Assembly: GCA_977006965.1 (NCBI GenBank)
Contig: OZ345361.1
Span: forward strand, 1,674,001-1,738,000
Source: Phymatolithon calcareum
Lineage: Eukaryota > Rhodophyta > Florideophyceae > Hapalidiales
Direction of reading: 5' to 3'
Length of the DNA stretch: 64,000 bases
The notes beneath the pieces are model-generated. The model was not told where the DNA came from, did no database searches, and worked only from the letters and a program-made list of their open reading frames with translations. This document shows, piece after piece, positions 19,338 through 30,237 of the stretch. A program made the position numbers and the translations under genes. The first letter of the stretch is position 1, and each line of letters begins with the position of its first letter.

Positions 19338-20561
19338 TTACCGTTGCATTTTCGTAAGATCGGACACCTTCAAAAATCCCATATCCTTTTTCACCCGATC
19401 CAGAGTGCGTGTAGCTTGCTCGTTTGCCTTTTCGTACCCTTGTAGCAGGACATCTGCAAGAAAAGCCTTGTCCTTTAGCAGCTCTTCGTATCGCATCCTG
19501 ATCGGCGATACATGCTCCACAAGGGCTTCTCCTAGGATCGGTTTAAACTGACCCCACTTCATATCTGCACATTCCGCCATTACTTCCTCCTTGGTCTTTC
19601 CTGTGACGGCCTGATAAATCGTGAGCAAGTTGTCACATTCTGGTCTGTTTGGGTTTCCAAATTCTAACCCAATTTCGGAGTCTGTCTTACAACGCTTCAC
19701 CTTCCTCAAAATGATATCCGGAGGATCTGTCAAATTAATTCTGGATCCCTCGTTTTCTGCGCTTTTTGACATTTTTGAAGACGCATCGTCAAGCGCCATG
19801 ATTCGCGCAACGCCCGGCGCCATGCGCAGCTCGGGTTCAGTGAACGTCTTCCGCTCTCGCTGCGAGCAATAAATATCGTTGTATCGTTTCGCAATATCGC
19901 GTGCGAGCTCGATGTGCTGTCGCTGATCCTCACCGACAGGTACATAGTCAGGATTATAAAGCAACACGTCCGCAGCCTGTAGCACGGGGTACGCAAACAA
20001 AGCCATTGACGCCGACTCTCCATGCTTACGGCTCTTTTCCTTAAATTGAATCATCCGATTAAGCCATCCATGTGGTGTGACAGAACTCAGTAACCAGCAA
20101 AGCTCCGCATGCGCTGTCACTTGACTTTGAACAAACACCGCGCTGCGAGATGGATTGATCCCGCACGCCAAATACATCGCAGCTGCGGATAGCGTAGAGC
20201 GCGCCAATTTCGGCGATTTTCCAGCTGTCACTGCATGCAGGTCCACAACTGCGAAATAGTTGTCGGTGGTATCTTGACTTTCTACCCATCCACGCACGGC
20301 CCCCAAATAATTCCCCAGATGCAAGTTCCCTGATGGCTGTACCCCAGAAAGTATTCGTGGCAGTCGCGCCGGTGCTGCTACTGGTGTGGATACCGGGGTT
20401 GACGAGGGCGATGGATGTGATGGGGACACCGAGGCGACGGCAGGTGTGGCAAAATATCGATGGCGGCGAGGACGTGACACCCCATTAGAAAGCCGGCGTG
20501 TCACACTTTTCGGCGGCAAATGCAGTCCCAATCCACAAAACGCTCCCAGACGCGCGTGCAT
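19338..20561 (-). CDS. Tryptophanyl-tRNA synthetase, organellar
   Basis: It charges tRNA-Trp. The class I motifs are GVQPSGNLHLGNYLGA (HIGH variant) and KMSKS, and GEDQRQHIELARDIA is typical of bacterial-type enzymes. An N-terminal extension rich in S, R, A and P precedes the catalytic domain, fitting a plastid and/or mitochondrial presequence. I chose the ATG at 20559-20561 (407 residues); the longer frame upstream has an unlikely leader. It is head to head with the SURF6-like gene, 309 bp apart. Confidence 0.93.
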   Translation of the reverse strand: MHARLGAFCGLGLHLPPKSVTRRLSNGVSRPRRHRYFATPAVASVSPSHPSPSSTPVSTPVAAPARLPRILSGVQPSGNLHLGNYLGAVRGWVESQDTTDNYFAVVDLHAVTAGKSPKLARSTLSAAAMYLACGINPSRSAVFVQSQVTAHAELCWLLSSVTPHGWLNRMIQFKEKSRKHGESASMALFAYPVLQAADVLLYNPDYVPVGEDQRQHIELARDIAKRYNDIYCSQRERKTFTEPELRMAPGVARIMALDDASSKMSKSAENEGSRINLTDPPDIILRKVKRCKTDSEIGLEFGNPNRPECDNLLTIYQAVTGKTKEEVMAECADMKWGQFKPILGEALVEHVSPIRMRYEELLKDKAFLADVLLQGYEKANEQATRTLDRVKKDMGFLKVSDLTKMQR

Positions 20562-20870
20562 GCTTCTCCGAACTGCTTCGGGCAATAAAGAGAACGATGT
20601 GTAGCCCGACGATCGCGGTGCGAGATCTATGCAGCTTGAGGTACAACATGGAGGATCATATTTTTCGCCAACAAAAGCACTCCATTGGATATATTCTAGA
20701 AGTAGTTTGAAATATATACCAATAAATTGCTGTCGCGACAAATATTTTCATATTATTTATCAAAAATTTTCATGTGAAAGAAGTATCGCACCTTTGATCG
20801 TAGTCGACGGCCGGCGACTACGGTATTCCTATTCTCTCACTGGCGCAAGTGCCCCACTGCAATATCCAAT

Positions 20871-21785
20871 ATGGCGAAGGCTAATGCAAAGACAAGCAAA
20901 GAAGATGAAGCAGACTATGCATGGCTCATGAGTGTGTTTTCCCGAATACCCGATTCTGTGTACGGACGGAGTAAGAACACGTCAAAGACTAATCCAGACA
21001 TTGCATTAAGCAAGGTCCCGAAAAAGAGCATTGAGAAGAAGAAGAAGAAGAATAGTGGGAAAAACAGGAAGAAAGGCAAGAAGCTCACTGATATGCCTGA
21101 AAAAATGGCGCAGCTACAGCAGCGTCTGCGAGAAAAGATTGCGGGTCTTCGCGAGGAGCGAAAAGCTGATGATGCAGAAATGATGGCTCGCCGTGATTCG
21201 CGAAAGCGAAAGCGTGACGAAAAGCAAGGAAAAGGCGCAATAACGAAACGACGGAAAGAAAACCAAAAAGATGCGAAGAAACAAGCACCTAGCGATGTTG
21301 AGTCATCTCCAGACCTATCAGAGGATGTATCTCCTAAGCCCAAGGATGTTATCGAAGTCTCTCGGTTGGAAGGGTTTGAAACTGTCGATGATGAAGGTGG
21401 AGCTAAGTCTAAAAAGCGACCGAGGACAAAGACGACAAAGCTCAATGAGCTTGAAAAGCAGCTTGGGGATGCACTGGAGATTCGTGAGCAGGCGAATGCT
21501 GTCGTTGATGATGAGGTCGTAAAACAGAAAGAGGTGGAAAAGGCACTCTTGCGCGCGAAGGGAATTGCGGTGAGGGACGACGTGACGAAGTTGCGGAAGA
21601 CCATTCGGAAAGAGAGGAGGAAATCAGAGAAATCGAAAGAGGAGTGGGGTAAAAGAGTTAAATCTCTGGAGGAGGAGAAAATGGCGAAGCAGAAAAAAAG
21701 GGAAGAAAATCTGAAAGAGCGCCGCGAGAACAAGGGGAAAGCGAAAGGAAAAGGAACAAAGTCAAAGGGGAAAAGGAAGAAGTAG
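20871..21785 (+). CDS. SURF6/RRP14-family ribosome biogenesis protein
   Basis: The 304-residue, very lysine-rich protein has an N-terminal RRP14-like block (KMAQLQQRLREKIAGLREER) at about residues 78-100. A C-terminal SURF6 domain (from about ALLRAKGIAVRDD to the end) has the usual run of basic helices including KSKEEWGKRVKSLEEEKMA. It is expected in the nucleolus and to act in 40S/60S assembly. It starts at the ATG at 20871. Confidence 0.88.
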   Translation: MAKANAKTSKEDEADYAWLMSVFSRIPDSVYGRSKNTSKTNPDIALSKVPKKSIEKKKKKNSGKNRKKGKKLTDMPEKMAQLQQRLREKIAGLREERKADDAEMMARRDSRKRKRDEKQGKGAITKRRKENQKDAKKQAPSDVESSPDLSEDVSPKPKDVIEVSRLEGFETVDDEGGAKSKKRPRTKTTKLNELEKQLGDALEIREQANAVVDDEVVKQKEVEKALLRAKGIAVRDDVTKLRKTIRKERRKSEKSKEEWGKRVKSLEEEKMAKQKKREENLKERRENKGKAKGKGTKSKGKRKK

Positions 21786-22006
21786 TTAGAATGTAAAATG
21801 GTATCAGCTTGTGAGATTTTAGCAGGTTCGAAGCTTTGTCTACGCTCCTTAGTCTGCAAATCCTATGTCGGGATTATTGAGGCGAAAGATTTGCAATTTT
21901 TGGAGATCTTGGGGGTGCCAACAAGCAAACATGACCCTTAAGGTTGCTTCAGAAAAGAAAAATGGAGCCCCTCGTTAGGCACATAACCATCCCTTACTCG
22001 CGTTAG

Positions 22007-22525
22007 TCATTGCGAGGCGGCGTCAATTCTAGACTCACAATCTCTCCACACGTCCGCCACCATTGTCATATACAACATGGTGCATGAATCTCGATTGGAG
22101 AGAAAAACAGCGTCTGGCATCATCCCAAGTATCATCTTGACGGCAACAGTCTCCTCGTTGAGCGTCATGGGGTAGTCCAAGTTTGGTGTGTTCTCGATCG
22201 AAATCCGGGTGCCATGCTTTCCTGGAAAGAATTCGCTGCGGTGGAGCGGAGCAAACACCGCGTCCACATCTTGTTCGATGGCAAAGTCAATGACTGCCTG
22301 CTCTGCAGCTTCAAAGTCGTCGACTGCGTTGACTATTCCTGTAGGATTGAGGGACACGATGACGATATCTACAGCCTCCTTCGCTGCTCTGGTCGACTCT
22401 TTGTTCACATTGTCGGGTGTTCTTCCGATGGGTACGTGTCCGACGCGTGACCCTTGCGGTAATGCGCCCCGGAAGTTCATAAGCTCCTGAGCAGTTCGTA
22501 GAACTGTACAAGACCTGGAAGCCAT
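22007..22525 (-). CDS. Degenerate pantothenate synthetase (PanC)-like protein
   Basis: The 172-residue product aligns by eye with PanC: VLRTAQELMNFRGAL at the N-terminus, RAAKEAVDIVIVSLNPTG in place of the usual VVVSIFVNPTQF, DVDAVFAPLHRSEFFP matching the GVD-VFAPS-EMYP block, and ETVAVKMILGMMPDAVF matching T-V-KLFNIVQPD. The ATP-binding HIGH motif (GALHEGH) is missing: the region reads HVPIGRTPDNVNK. The C-terminal domain is also missing. It is therefore probably not an active ligase. The ATG at 22523-22525 was chosen; the frame extends further upstream with other candidates. Confidence 0.68.
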   Translation of the reverse strand: MASRSCTVLRTAQELMNFRGALPQGSRVGHVPIGRTPDNVNKESTRAAKEAVDIVIVSLNPTGIVNAVDDFEAAEQAVIDFAIEQDVDAVFAPLHRSEFFPGKHGTRISIENTPNLDYPMTLNEETVAVKMILGMMPDAVFLSNRDSCTMLYMTMVADVWRDCESRIDAASQ

Positions 22526-25500
22526 GTTGTATCTCAGGAGATAGAGATAGAATAAAGCTAGAGCACGAAAGCAATTTTTTCTACAGGGAGAGGTGCCTTC
22601 GTGTCTTGCCGCCAGATAACGCCCGCCATGATGACATGATGTCATGATCCCAGATCTGAGAACAAAATGACGAGTTTGGCGAAATACTTTGGCTGGATAA
22701 CAAAAATAATGTAGATGATTGGCTAATCATTTACGAGGTGCCGAATCTGGATGAATTGCCATATTCCAGCCCAACATGCCAGGTTACCCAAGAGACGGTG
22801 ATAATAAAAATCCAGTTCTGCTATCCGTGGCACATCCAGTCTCGAACGTTCTGGAGCATACAATTTCTTGTTGGGAAAGCCTAGCACTCGATACGATTAG
22901 AAGCTGGCGATTAGCAGCAGTGAGGGTGACCGCAGCTTTTGAGTGTCTGAGATGTACAAATCGCACCGAGCCCATCCACCAGATACAGTAGCAGAATACT
23001 AAATTAGTCTTCGATCTGGTCTATGAAACACAAAAATCTTCTCATAATTCTCGTACGTGCTAGAAGCGTTTTCTAGAACGGACAAAGTAGAACGAGATTG
23101 CTGGGAAAATGAAGAACAGAACATTCGGTCCAAAACGCGGGACACATAGAAAGATGAACAGTTCCCATATTATTCTCGCAGAGACCGTTTCTGCAACACA
23201 GCACGCGCATTTGTTCTAATTGGAAAATATAGTATGCGTTCATGTCCAGTGCAATATCCTCTTTACATGCCTAGATCAAGTAGGATAATGAATTTGCCTT
23301 CCTTCAAGAACTATAGCATTGTTCTAGTTATTGTTTAAGGCATCGCTTCGGTACAGGCCCATCTCGAAAGAGTGGCAATTCTAGGATTCCTGTGGTGAGG
23401 GCGATGTCGTAACAGCCTCCAAGTGATCCCCATATCCAGATGACCAGCTACGGTGAGCATCCCAAATGGTTTCCAACCCGGAGCATCCCTTTAAAGGACG
23501 GCGGCTGAAGATTGGCTGCGTAGAGATATTGATTTTAAGCTCCCCCAAGGTTTGTACTTTGTGCAGCTTTGAGCTGTTGTGACATCAAGTACTACTCGTA
23601 TCTATTAAAGTGCACTGTAGCCGTAAGAATGTGGAGTTGTTCCAACTTCAAAAACCCGTAATAGAGAAGAAGAAGAACCCCATATCCGGTTGAATTTGCT
23701 CTCAGAGGGGCCTTCTTGAGAATTCATCAAAACCGCGGCATAGACCCAGTCAAAAAAGTCCTCATTACCAGTCAGTATTTCGTGGACTGGTTACGAGGAC
23801 GCGGCATAGGTTTTCAGTGGCTGAGTGTTGATTTGCAAACTTTCGCTTCAGATGTTTTCGCACACTTTTGAGCAAAAACTTGAAACATCACGAAAAGTTT
23901 GGTTGAAAAGCAATTCCACTTCCGAAAACTAAAATCGTTATGAGAAAAAATGTCCCATAGATGAGCACATTAGCCACGCTAAACCTATGCCGCGTCCTCA
24001 TTACCAGTGAAAATATTTCGGACTGGATTTGAGGACTTTTCCAGACTGGTAGTGCGGACGCAAAAATCGAATTCTCAAGAAGGTCCCTCTCTCAGGAAAT
24101 CTACCGGAGCGTCCATCTGCATTGATTTTCTTGACCGCCCTGCTGAAATCCATTGATGCCTACGACATCGATTGATAAGGCTATATTAAGCTTTCGAAGT
24201 ATATCTCCTCAATCGTGTTAGGACTTCATATATCCGCTTATCGCGCTTTTGATAGAAAGGCCTCGGCAAGTTATTTGGGGCACTTCACACGAAGCTTTGA
24301 ATGACAGGTCCTTATACGAATCACCCCTCCAGAAGTCGAGAATAGTTTTAGATCGTGTCTATGGGTGACAGTGGAGATTTCAAGCTGCTTTAGGATAACC
24401 TCGACAGTCCGCAATAATGTAAGAAAGAACGACACTCTGAGCATAGAGCCAGGTTTTCGACAGCACCAGAGAGAAAAAGGGGAGCTTTGTGTGAGACGGT
24501 TGCATCTGCCTTTCCACATACGGAGAGGTGACAATAATTCGCGATACATTTATGTGATCAGAACTAACATTCTAGTCCTTCTGTAGATAATGGCCACACA
24601 ACCTTTGACTTTTATAGGTGTGCTGCTCTGTCTTAATTACTGCGTAAAGCCGTCAGGGGTCTTAGGCCCCATTCAGTCTTGAATAGCACAGGCTATTGTT
24701 TTCAAGGTGCTTTTTGGAGTCATAAAATGAACGGTATAGAATTGCTCGACATGCATAAACGGGACACTGTTCGGCAAAATGGACTGTGAGACGTATGCCC
24801 CACAGACACATCAGCCTATCTATAGCTGACTACGGGCGATACGGAGGATCATAGATTTTCTGGTGCTTAAATGCTAAATTGTTCGTTCGAGAAAAGGTCT
24901 GAGTGATATGCTGATTCTCACTTATCAAATGCGTCATCTCTACGCTTTCTAGGCAAGATCCTCTAACAGCTTGGTGTTCCCTGTCCTTGAAAATATATAC
25001 GTGCCGCGAAAAAAATGGTGCTGCGAATTGTGGATCTGCGTGACATTGAAGGTATACGGAAGGGGCGTGGAAATTACGATTTTCCGGAACCGATAACCAT
25101 GACAGACTCTTCGCTGCCACGTACCTCCTTGGACAGGACAGAGGAACTTCGTTTCTCCTTGAAAACGAACGTTTGATGCGTTTTTGAGTAGTTGGTACGG
25201 TGCAGAAACGGCAGACGAACTGGCGAAGTTTGTTTGGAGATAGAATCTCGCATGCCTTGCATTGACGGATGGGGAGAAGATTGGGGTAGAGTCGGACCTA
25301 GATGTAGTATGACTGGCACGCTGTAGGCAGGCTACTGATGAACATCAAGAGGAAGTCATGCCCAGGTGATGTCGCACTGCTAGTCGATGTTCATGACGTT
25401 GCAGGCGTGCAGCCCAAGAGTGCGGGTTGTCGTAGCCGAGAGTTCAAAATATTTTGCAAAAATGCAAAAAAGGTAAGAGCTTTGTTCCATATTTCTAAAC

Positions 25501-25823
25501 TGAACCAATTAAAGCTATCTAATAGATCTAGCACCAAGTTAAACACATAAATATTTCAAAACTTCTTTTAAAAATTCATATTCATTTTGAGAGTTGAAAT
25601 ATTTCAAAATGTTTTGAAAGTAAGCAGACTATTCTGATGGCGCTGATATCAGTTGATGATCATACAGGTGTCCTATCGCTTGGTTTGCTGATTATCAATC
25701 AATTTGATGATGCTCACCTGTGCTGAATGGGTAACGGTATGATAAACGGGGTGAGAATGTGGAAACCAGGGGAATGGTGCAGCCTGAGAAAAGTAAAATT
25801 TGAAGCCAAAAACCAAATATTGT
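22526..25823. other. Gene-free stretch with one foldback element
   Basis: No convincing coding sequence was found in 3.3 kb; the short ORFs are scattered and show no recognisable domain. The stretch contains the inverted-repeat element at 23706-24088 and, near 25550-25615, A/T-rich imperfect inverted repeats (ATATTTCAAAAC type). Confidence 0.6.
23699..24095. mobile_element. Foldback MITE-like element (383 bp) with 7-bp target duplication
   Basis: CTCTCAG at 23699-23705 and 24089-24095 flanks termini AGGGGCCTTCTTGAGAATTC and, inverted, AGGGACCTTCTTGAGAATTC (one mismatch in 20). Inside is a second imperfect inverted pair of about 60 bp sharing GTCCTC, ATTTCG and GAGGACGCGGCATAGG, so the element can fold on itself. 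No coding capacity. The superfamily is uncertain; the 7-bp duplication is shared with the CAGGGGAA elements in this window. Confidence 0.8.
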
Positions 25824-27815
25824 ATGTACGCACTCGCGCCTATTGCATCGCCACCAGTGCGGCAGTCCATACAAGCCCCGCTCCCACCACCACCACCACC
25901 ACCACCCTTTGCGTCCCCAGCCAGCCATCGCGTTGGCGCCTGTCGCAGCATGGTCGCTGCGGAGGGCGGCGCCGCCACTGCTTCGACCGCCGCATCAGCA
26001 GCGCCGGCCGCGGCGCCGAACGGCCACGCCTGTCTCCCCTCTCCCCCAGACAAGCCGCCCATCGCGGAAGGCACACCTCGTCTTGAACGTGTAGAGTTCC
26101 TCTACACACAGACCCCGGTGGAAGGCTGTGAGCTCGTGCCGTATGTTGTCATTCGCACTGCCACAGGTGAGGCAAAGTCGGCGGAGGCTATTGAGGCCAA
26201 AACCCGCGGCGCTCTGTCTGTTCAGTACCGCTGGAACCGCTGTGCCGCCTTGTACTCATGTGCCCGACTCTCCTGTCTGCGTCCGGCCACCCTGCAGTTC
26301 GTTCCGCTTCTCAAGATCGTCGATAGTCGCGTTCTGTCCCACGACCAGATGGAGCAAGCAGTGAAGGAGTCTTTTTTCTGTAACGTAGCCTGTCTTGAGG
26401 CCGCCTGGTCGAGGCTTCGATCCATACAGAGCAAACTTTCTTCATCTTGCCCGTTGCGCGAGGAGGTCGTGGCTAGGGATGACGATGCGGCAGTGGAACA
26501 CGCGAACGCACATAGGGTGCTTGGAAGGAACGACGGGGTATTCGCAGACCCCTTGGAAAACCCGCGCGAGTTGTCAGAAGTGGCGTGGATCCGAAACTAT
26601 GCGCCCACGGCGGAGGACGTGGGCCACGTTCTCGAACTGGTGTGCAGGTATGTGCATCGACTTGCGGACGGAAAAGTACAGGTCGGTCCACCTCTGGCCA
26701 TTCGCAGCAAGCATGTGCGCCGCATTCCGGACCCACCTCCTGAGCGCCGAATGATGAATCTTGCGTCGAGGGAGTTTTACAGCGCGCAAACGAGGCCGTT
26801 AGGCACATTTCGAGTGCTTACCTATAATGTGTTGGCGGAAATTTACACGAGCAATCAAACGTATCCCAACTGTCCAAGCTGGGCATTGGCGTGGACGTAT
26901 CGTAAGCGGAACCTGATCCGTGAAATGGCCAAGTATGAAGCTGACATTCTTTGCTTGCAGGAGGTCCAGGCGGATCACTACGAGGACCACTTCCAGCCCT
27001 ACTTTTCTCGCTTAGGTTACCAAGGATGCTATAAAGTGAAAACGCGCGAATCAATGGGTCGAAAGGGGAAGATTGATGGATGCGCCACGCTGTTTCGAAA
27101 GGATATGTTTGTGCTGCGCGAGCAGCACAGCCCGGAGTATAATACGATCGCGCAACAGAGGACAAAGTCGTCAAGGGCGCTCAATCGGTGCCTCAAGGGT
27201 AACGTCGGTCTCATTTTGGTGTTGGACGCCACTGACGGCTCTGGTCCAATTGTGGTTGCGAACACGCATCTGTTCTGGGATCCTGACCTGACGGACGTGA
27301 AACTTTTCCAGGTTGACGCTTTTCTGCATGAACTTGAGGTTGTGCTGCAGAACAATCGACTCGGACATGATGTTCCTATCATCATTGGCGGTGATTTCAA
27401 CTCGGAGCCTGTGAGCTCTGTTTATGAGTTGATGACAACCGGGAGCGTGTCAATGACACGCGACGACATCCCCGCCGATATTTTCGGCGTGTTGTCCACA
27501 TGTCAGTTGCGACACAGTCTTCATCTCCGTTCATCGTATTCACTTCTCGGGCAAGAGCCAGCGTTTACCAACTACACGAGCAATTTTGTCGGAGTTTTGG
27601 ATTACGTGTGGTACTCTCCGGATAGCGTTGCTGCAACGGCCGTTCTGGAAATGCCGGAAGAAGAAAATCTGCTCGGTGGCGAATGCGAAACGAAGAAGGG
27701 TGAGAAGAAGAGAGATGGGATTCCAAATACACAGTGGAGCTCGGACCATATCGCGTTGGTCACAGAGTTTCAAATTCTGAAACCCAGGCATACTATATCG
27801 CACGTTCGACATTGA
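25824..27815 (+). CDS. CCR4: CCR4-type poly(A) deadenylase (CNOT6-like), plant/algal form
   Basis: This is the catalytic exonuclease of the CCR4-NOT complex, acting on mRNA tails in the cytoplasm. The C-terminal EEP nuclease domain starts at FRVLTYNVLAEIY and has the catalytic blocks LCLQEVQ (Glu), ANTHLFWDP, GGDFNSEP (Asp-x-Asn) and SSDHIALV (His). There is no leucine-rich repeat; instead the N-terminal half has a Cys-containing segment (CAALYSCARLSC, FFCNVACLEAAW), as in plant CCR4 with MYND-like fingers. The first ATG is at 25824; a second at 25950, with a better context (AGCATGG), would drop the polyproline run. Convergent with RPC4, 287 bp apart. Confidence 0.92.
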   Translation: MYALAPIASPPVRQSIQAPLPPPPPPPPFASPASHRVGACRSMVAAEGGAATASTAASAAPAAAPNGHACLPSPPDKPPIAEGTPRLERVEFLYTQTPVEGCELVPYVVIRTATGEAKSAEAIEAKTRGALSVQYRWNRCAALYSCARLSCLRPATLQFVPLLKIVDSRVLSHDQMEQAVKESFFCNVACLEAAWSRLRSIQSKLSSSCPLREEVVARDDDAAVEHANAHRVLGRNDGVFADPLENPRELSEVAWIRNYAPTAEDVGHVLELVCRYVHRLADGKVQVGPPLAIRSKHVRRIPDPPPERRMMNLASREFYSAQTRPLGTFRVLTYNVLAEIYTSNQTYPNCPSWALAWTYRKRNLIREMAKYEADILCLQEVQADHYEDHFQPYFSRLGYQGCYKVKTRESMGRKGKIDGCATLFRKDMFVLREQHSPEYNTIAQQRTKSSRALNRCLKGNVGLILVLDATDGSGPIVVANTHLFWDPDLTDVKLFQVDAFLHELEVVLQNNRLGHDVPIIIGGDFNSEPVSSVYELMTTGSVSMTRDDIPADIFGVLSTCQLRHSLHLRSSYSLLGQEPAFTNYTSNFVGVLDYVWYSPDSVAATAVLEMPEEENLLGGECETKKGEKKRDGIPNTQWSSDHIALVTEFQILKPRHTISHVRH

Positions 27816-28102
27816 CGGGAGGCAAATGAGTAGCGCTTTACATAGTCGCCGCTTTTGCACTTCTGTTTTCCCAAATTCAACTAAGTACGAGGCAGGTGTA
27901 TGTATAGTAGGTAGCTTGGAGCACTTTTTTCATTCTCCATTTCGGATGTCCGAGAAAAAAGGTGTCGATGAGGACAGGAGGTGGGAATGGAACGACAAGG
28001 CGAGCGGCAGTGGTCTCCTCAAACAAAGTTAAACCGGGCGCGCGGATATTTAAAAAGAAATAAAAGACTTCAAACAAAAATTCTATGAATTTCTCCCCCA
28101 TT

Positions 28103-29452
28103 CTAAAGATCCTCGAGGGCTGGGACGGCAACCAGGCGCATTGACACCGAGCTCTGCACTTCTTCACATGTCTTCTTTTCCGCATCGATAAGGACAAGTT
28201 GCTGACTCTTGTTCGAAACAACCCCCTGTTCAAGATCAAGAACACCACCCTTCTCCATCACCATCTCTACTCTTCCACTCTTAAAAAACCTCAACTTGCC
28301 CAGTCTGCATGCATCCCCACGATTACCAACCTTGCGTAAATCAGTTCCGAGCCCCCGCATTCGCTCCGCTGCGGCTGCTGCTGCCGCAACAGAGCTTTCT
28401 GAAAAGTCCTCCTTTGGCTCATTCGCCTCCTCAAATATCGCGGCTGCAGGGTTCTCTGTGAGCGCCAGTAACCCTGGCAACTGCAGCAAAGAAATCGTAC
28501 AATCCGATTCGAGAAGACATCTCGCCATGGACCCTTTCGGGAATATCATTGGGTGGGGCATCGAGCCTTTCGCACTTGCCACTGCTTCGGCCACCGGTGC
28601 TACAACACTATCAATCTCCATCGGCTCTGGCTTGGTGCCTGTACGTGCGTCCTCTAGGGCGGCCACGGTGTTCAGTGGTTCAAGCTCGTCCAGTGGCTCG
28701 AGTGTGTCCGGCGACTCAAGCTCGAGTTTCTCTTCAAACTGTGCACCGAGATCTCGCAGTCCGGGTAACGACACCGGCAGCAATGTGCCGTCATGCGTGA
28801 GATGACCGGGCCAGGGGGCAAGGTCAATGTTCCGAACTGCAAGGTCCGGATCAACTGGATCATCATCGCTATACGAATCCGCACCCTCAGTATCGTACAC
28901 TTCAAAAGAGACCGTGCGCGGCTCACTCTTTGTGAACGCCCGCGGCACAGAGGTACGTGCCTCCGGTAATGATTGTTCTGTCGCTGGGAAGATGCCGCCT
29001 TCGGACGATCCCGTCACATCGCTTCGCAGTACGCTGCCGCCCGTCGATGCACTTCGATTACTACGCGTGACGGCCGAGCCCGCAGAGGAGGGTGCGCGCG
29101 ACACAGTCGGCCGTGTTGGGGCTATTTGTCCAAGTCCAACAGCACTGGCCGCATAGCTGGTAGCGCCGCCTCGACCCCGTCCACGACTGCGATTTCGACC
29201 GCGGCTGGGAGTAGGCTTGGGTGCTGTTTGTACCTCGGCATTTGAGGCCGCAACGGCAGCCGCAGCTGCAGCGGCCTCTGCTGCGCGCGGTTTTCGACGC
29301 GCAACTGCGGCAGGTAAGACCCTACGACCGCGGCCACCGCGGCCACGACCTCGGCCGCGCCGACCACGGCCGCGGGCATTTGTCGATGGCGAAGGAGTAA
29401 TCGGTTGCACAGGAGCTGCTTCCTGTTTGATCCTGGGAGGGTCGCCGTCCAT
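28103..29452 (-). CDS. RPC4: RNA polymerase III subunit RPC4 (RPC53/POLR3D)
   Basis: The 449-residue protein has an Arg-Gly-rich basic N-terminus (runs of RGRGR) and two alanine-rich tracts, then an acidic middle. The C-terminal RPC4 domain carries FPKGSMARCLLES and LLQLPG, then GKLRFFKSGRVEMV and a final beta-rich block ending RLVAVPALEDL, as in known RPC4 proteins. It is expected to pair with RPC5/RPC37 in Pol III termination and reinitiation. It starts at the ATG at 29450-29452. The low-complexity N-terminus is unusually long in RG repeats. Confidence 0.88.
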   Translation of the reverse strand: MDGDPPRIKQEAAPVQPITPSPSTNARGRGRRGRGRGRGGRGRRVLPAAVARRKPRAAEAAAAAAAVAASNAEVQTAPKPTPSRGRNRSRGRGRGGATSYAASAVGLGQIAPTRPTVSRAPSSAGSAVTRSNRSASTGGSVLRSDVTGSSEGGIFPATEQSLPEARTSVPRAFTKSEPRTVSFEVYDTEGADSYSDDDPVDPDLAVRNIDLAPWPGHLTHDGTLLPVSLPGLRDLGAQFEEKLELESPDTLEPLDELEPLNTVAALEDARTGTKPEPMEIDSVVAPVAEAVASAKGSMPHPMIFPKGSMARCLLESDCTISLLQLPGLLALTENPAAAIFEEANEPKEDFSESSVAAAAAAAERMRGLGTDLRKVGNRGDACRLGKLRFFKSGRVEMVMEKGGVLDLEQGVVSNKSQQLVLIDAEKKTCEEVQSSVSMRLVAVPALEDL

Positions 29453-30237
29453 TTGGAAATATCATGAAGTCAATGCATGGAGCGGAATTCCGGATCGAAA
29501 GTCCTCGCCCACTGAATGAGGAAGGTGGATTTATTTCGCAAAGTACTGTGTACTCGAGGTAGCGCACAGTGGGTAATTACACCAGCATGAAAAAGAATTG
29601 CTTACAGCCAACATATACACTAGTGAGAAACATGTTAATTGGCTAACATGACTAATCTTCTTGAGACGAAGTATTCCTATTGGACATAATGAAAACCCTC
29701 AAGTCTTAATAGCCAATAAGAAAAATCAAACAAATTGACGAAACCAAGCCAAGTGAGCGCACCAGGCTAACATCATGTTGATGCACCGCATGCGAGGCGC
29801 ACTATCAGCTATGGAAGTTAATGTAAGGCGACAATGGACCTTTAACTGTTCTTGGACGGATTGAGACAAACTGGGTGGCACTTAGGGATGAATTTCTGGA
29901 GCTGGGCAATCCAGAGTTTTTTAGAACTCGGAAACAGTCGTGTTGGAGTTGAGAACTCCAACCTTGATATCGACGTGGTGTCGGGGCCTTCGGGGTAGAA
30001 GTGAGTTTTCGAAAGATTATTTCTAGTGAAAGAGGTTTGTCTTAGAATTTTTTGCCCTGCCATCTGTATCAATCTGCGAGCACGACTGGGCTGGATGTCT
30101 TCTCTACATGTCAGTGCAAAATATTAGAGATACACTGCTGCAGAGACATATGAGCACCTCGTTCCAAGGACGGCGAAAGCCCCAGAAAATGAAAATCGCC
30201 CCGCTCGCAATACGACATGCAAGTCTACGACTATGCT
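29453..30237. other. Intergenic stretch between RPC4 and FKBP
   Basis: It is A/T-richer than its neighbours. I see no ORF with protein-like composition, no RNA gene and no clear repeat. Confidence 0.5.

Noticed and set aside
20915-21859. 314-residue minus-strand ORF rich in S and F
   Set aside because: It is the antisense shadow of the lysine-rich SURF6 gene (codon AAG read as CTT); the plus-strand frame has the domain.
28209-28805. 198-residue serine-rich plus-strand ORF
   Set aside because: It is antisense to RPC4 and serine runs come from its low-complexity codons.
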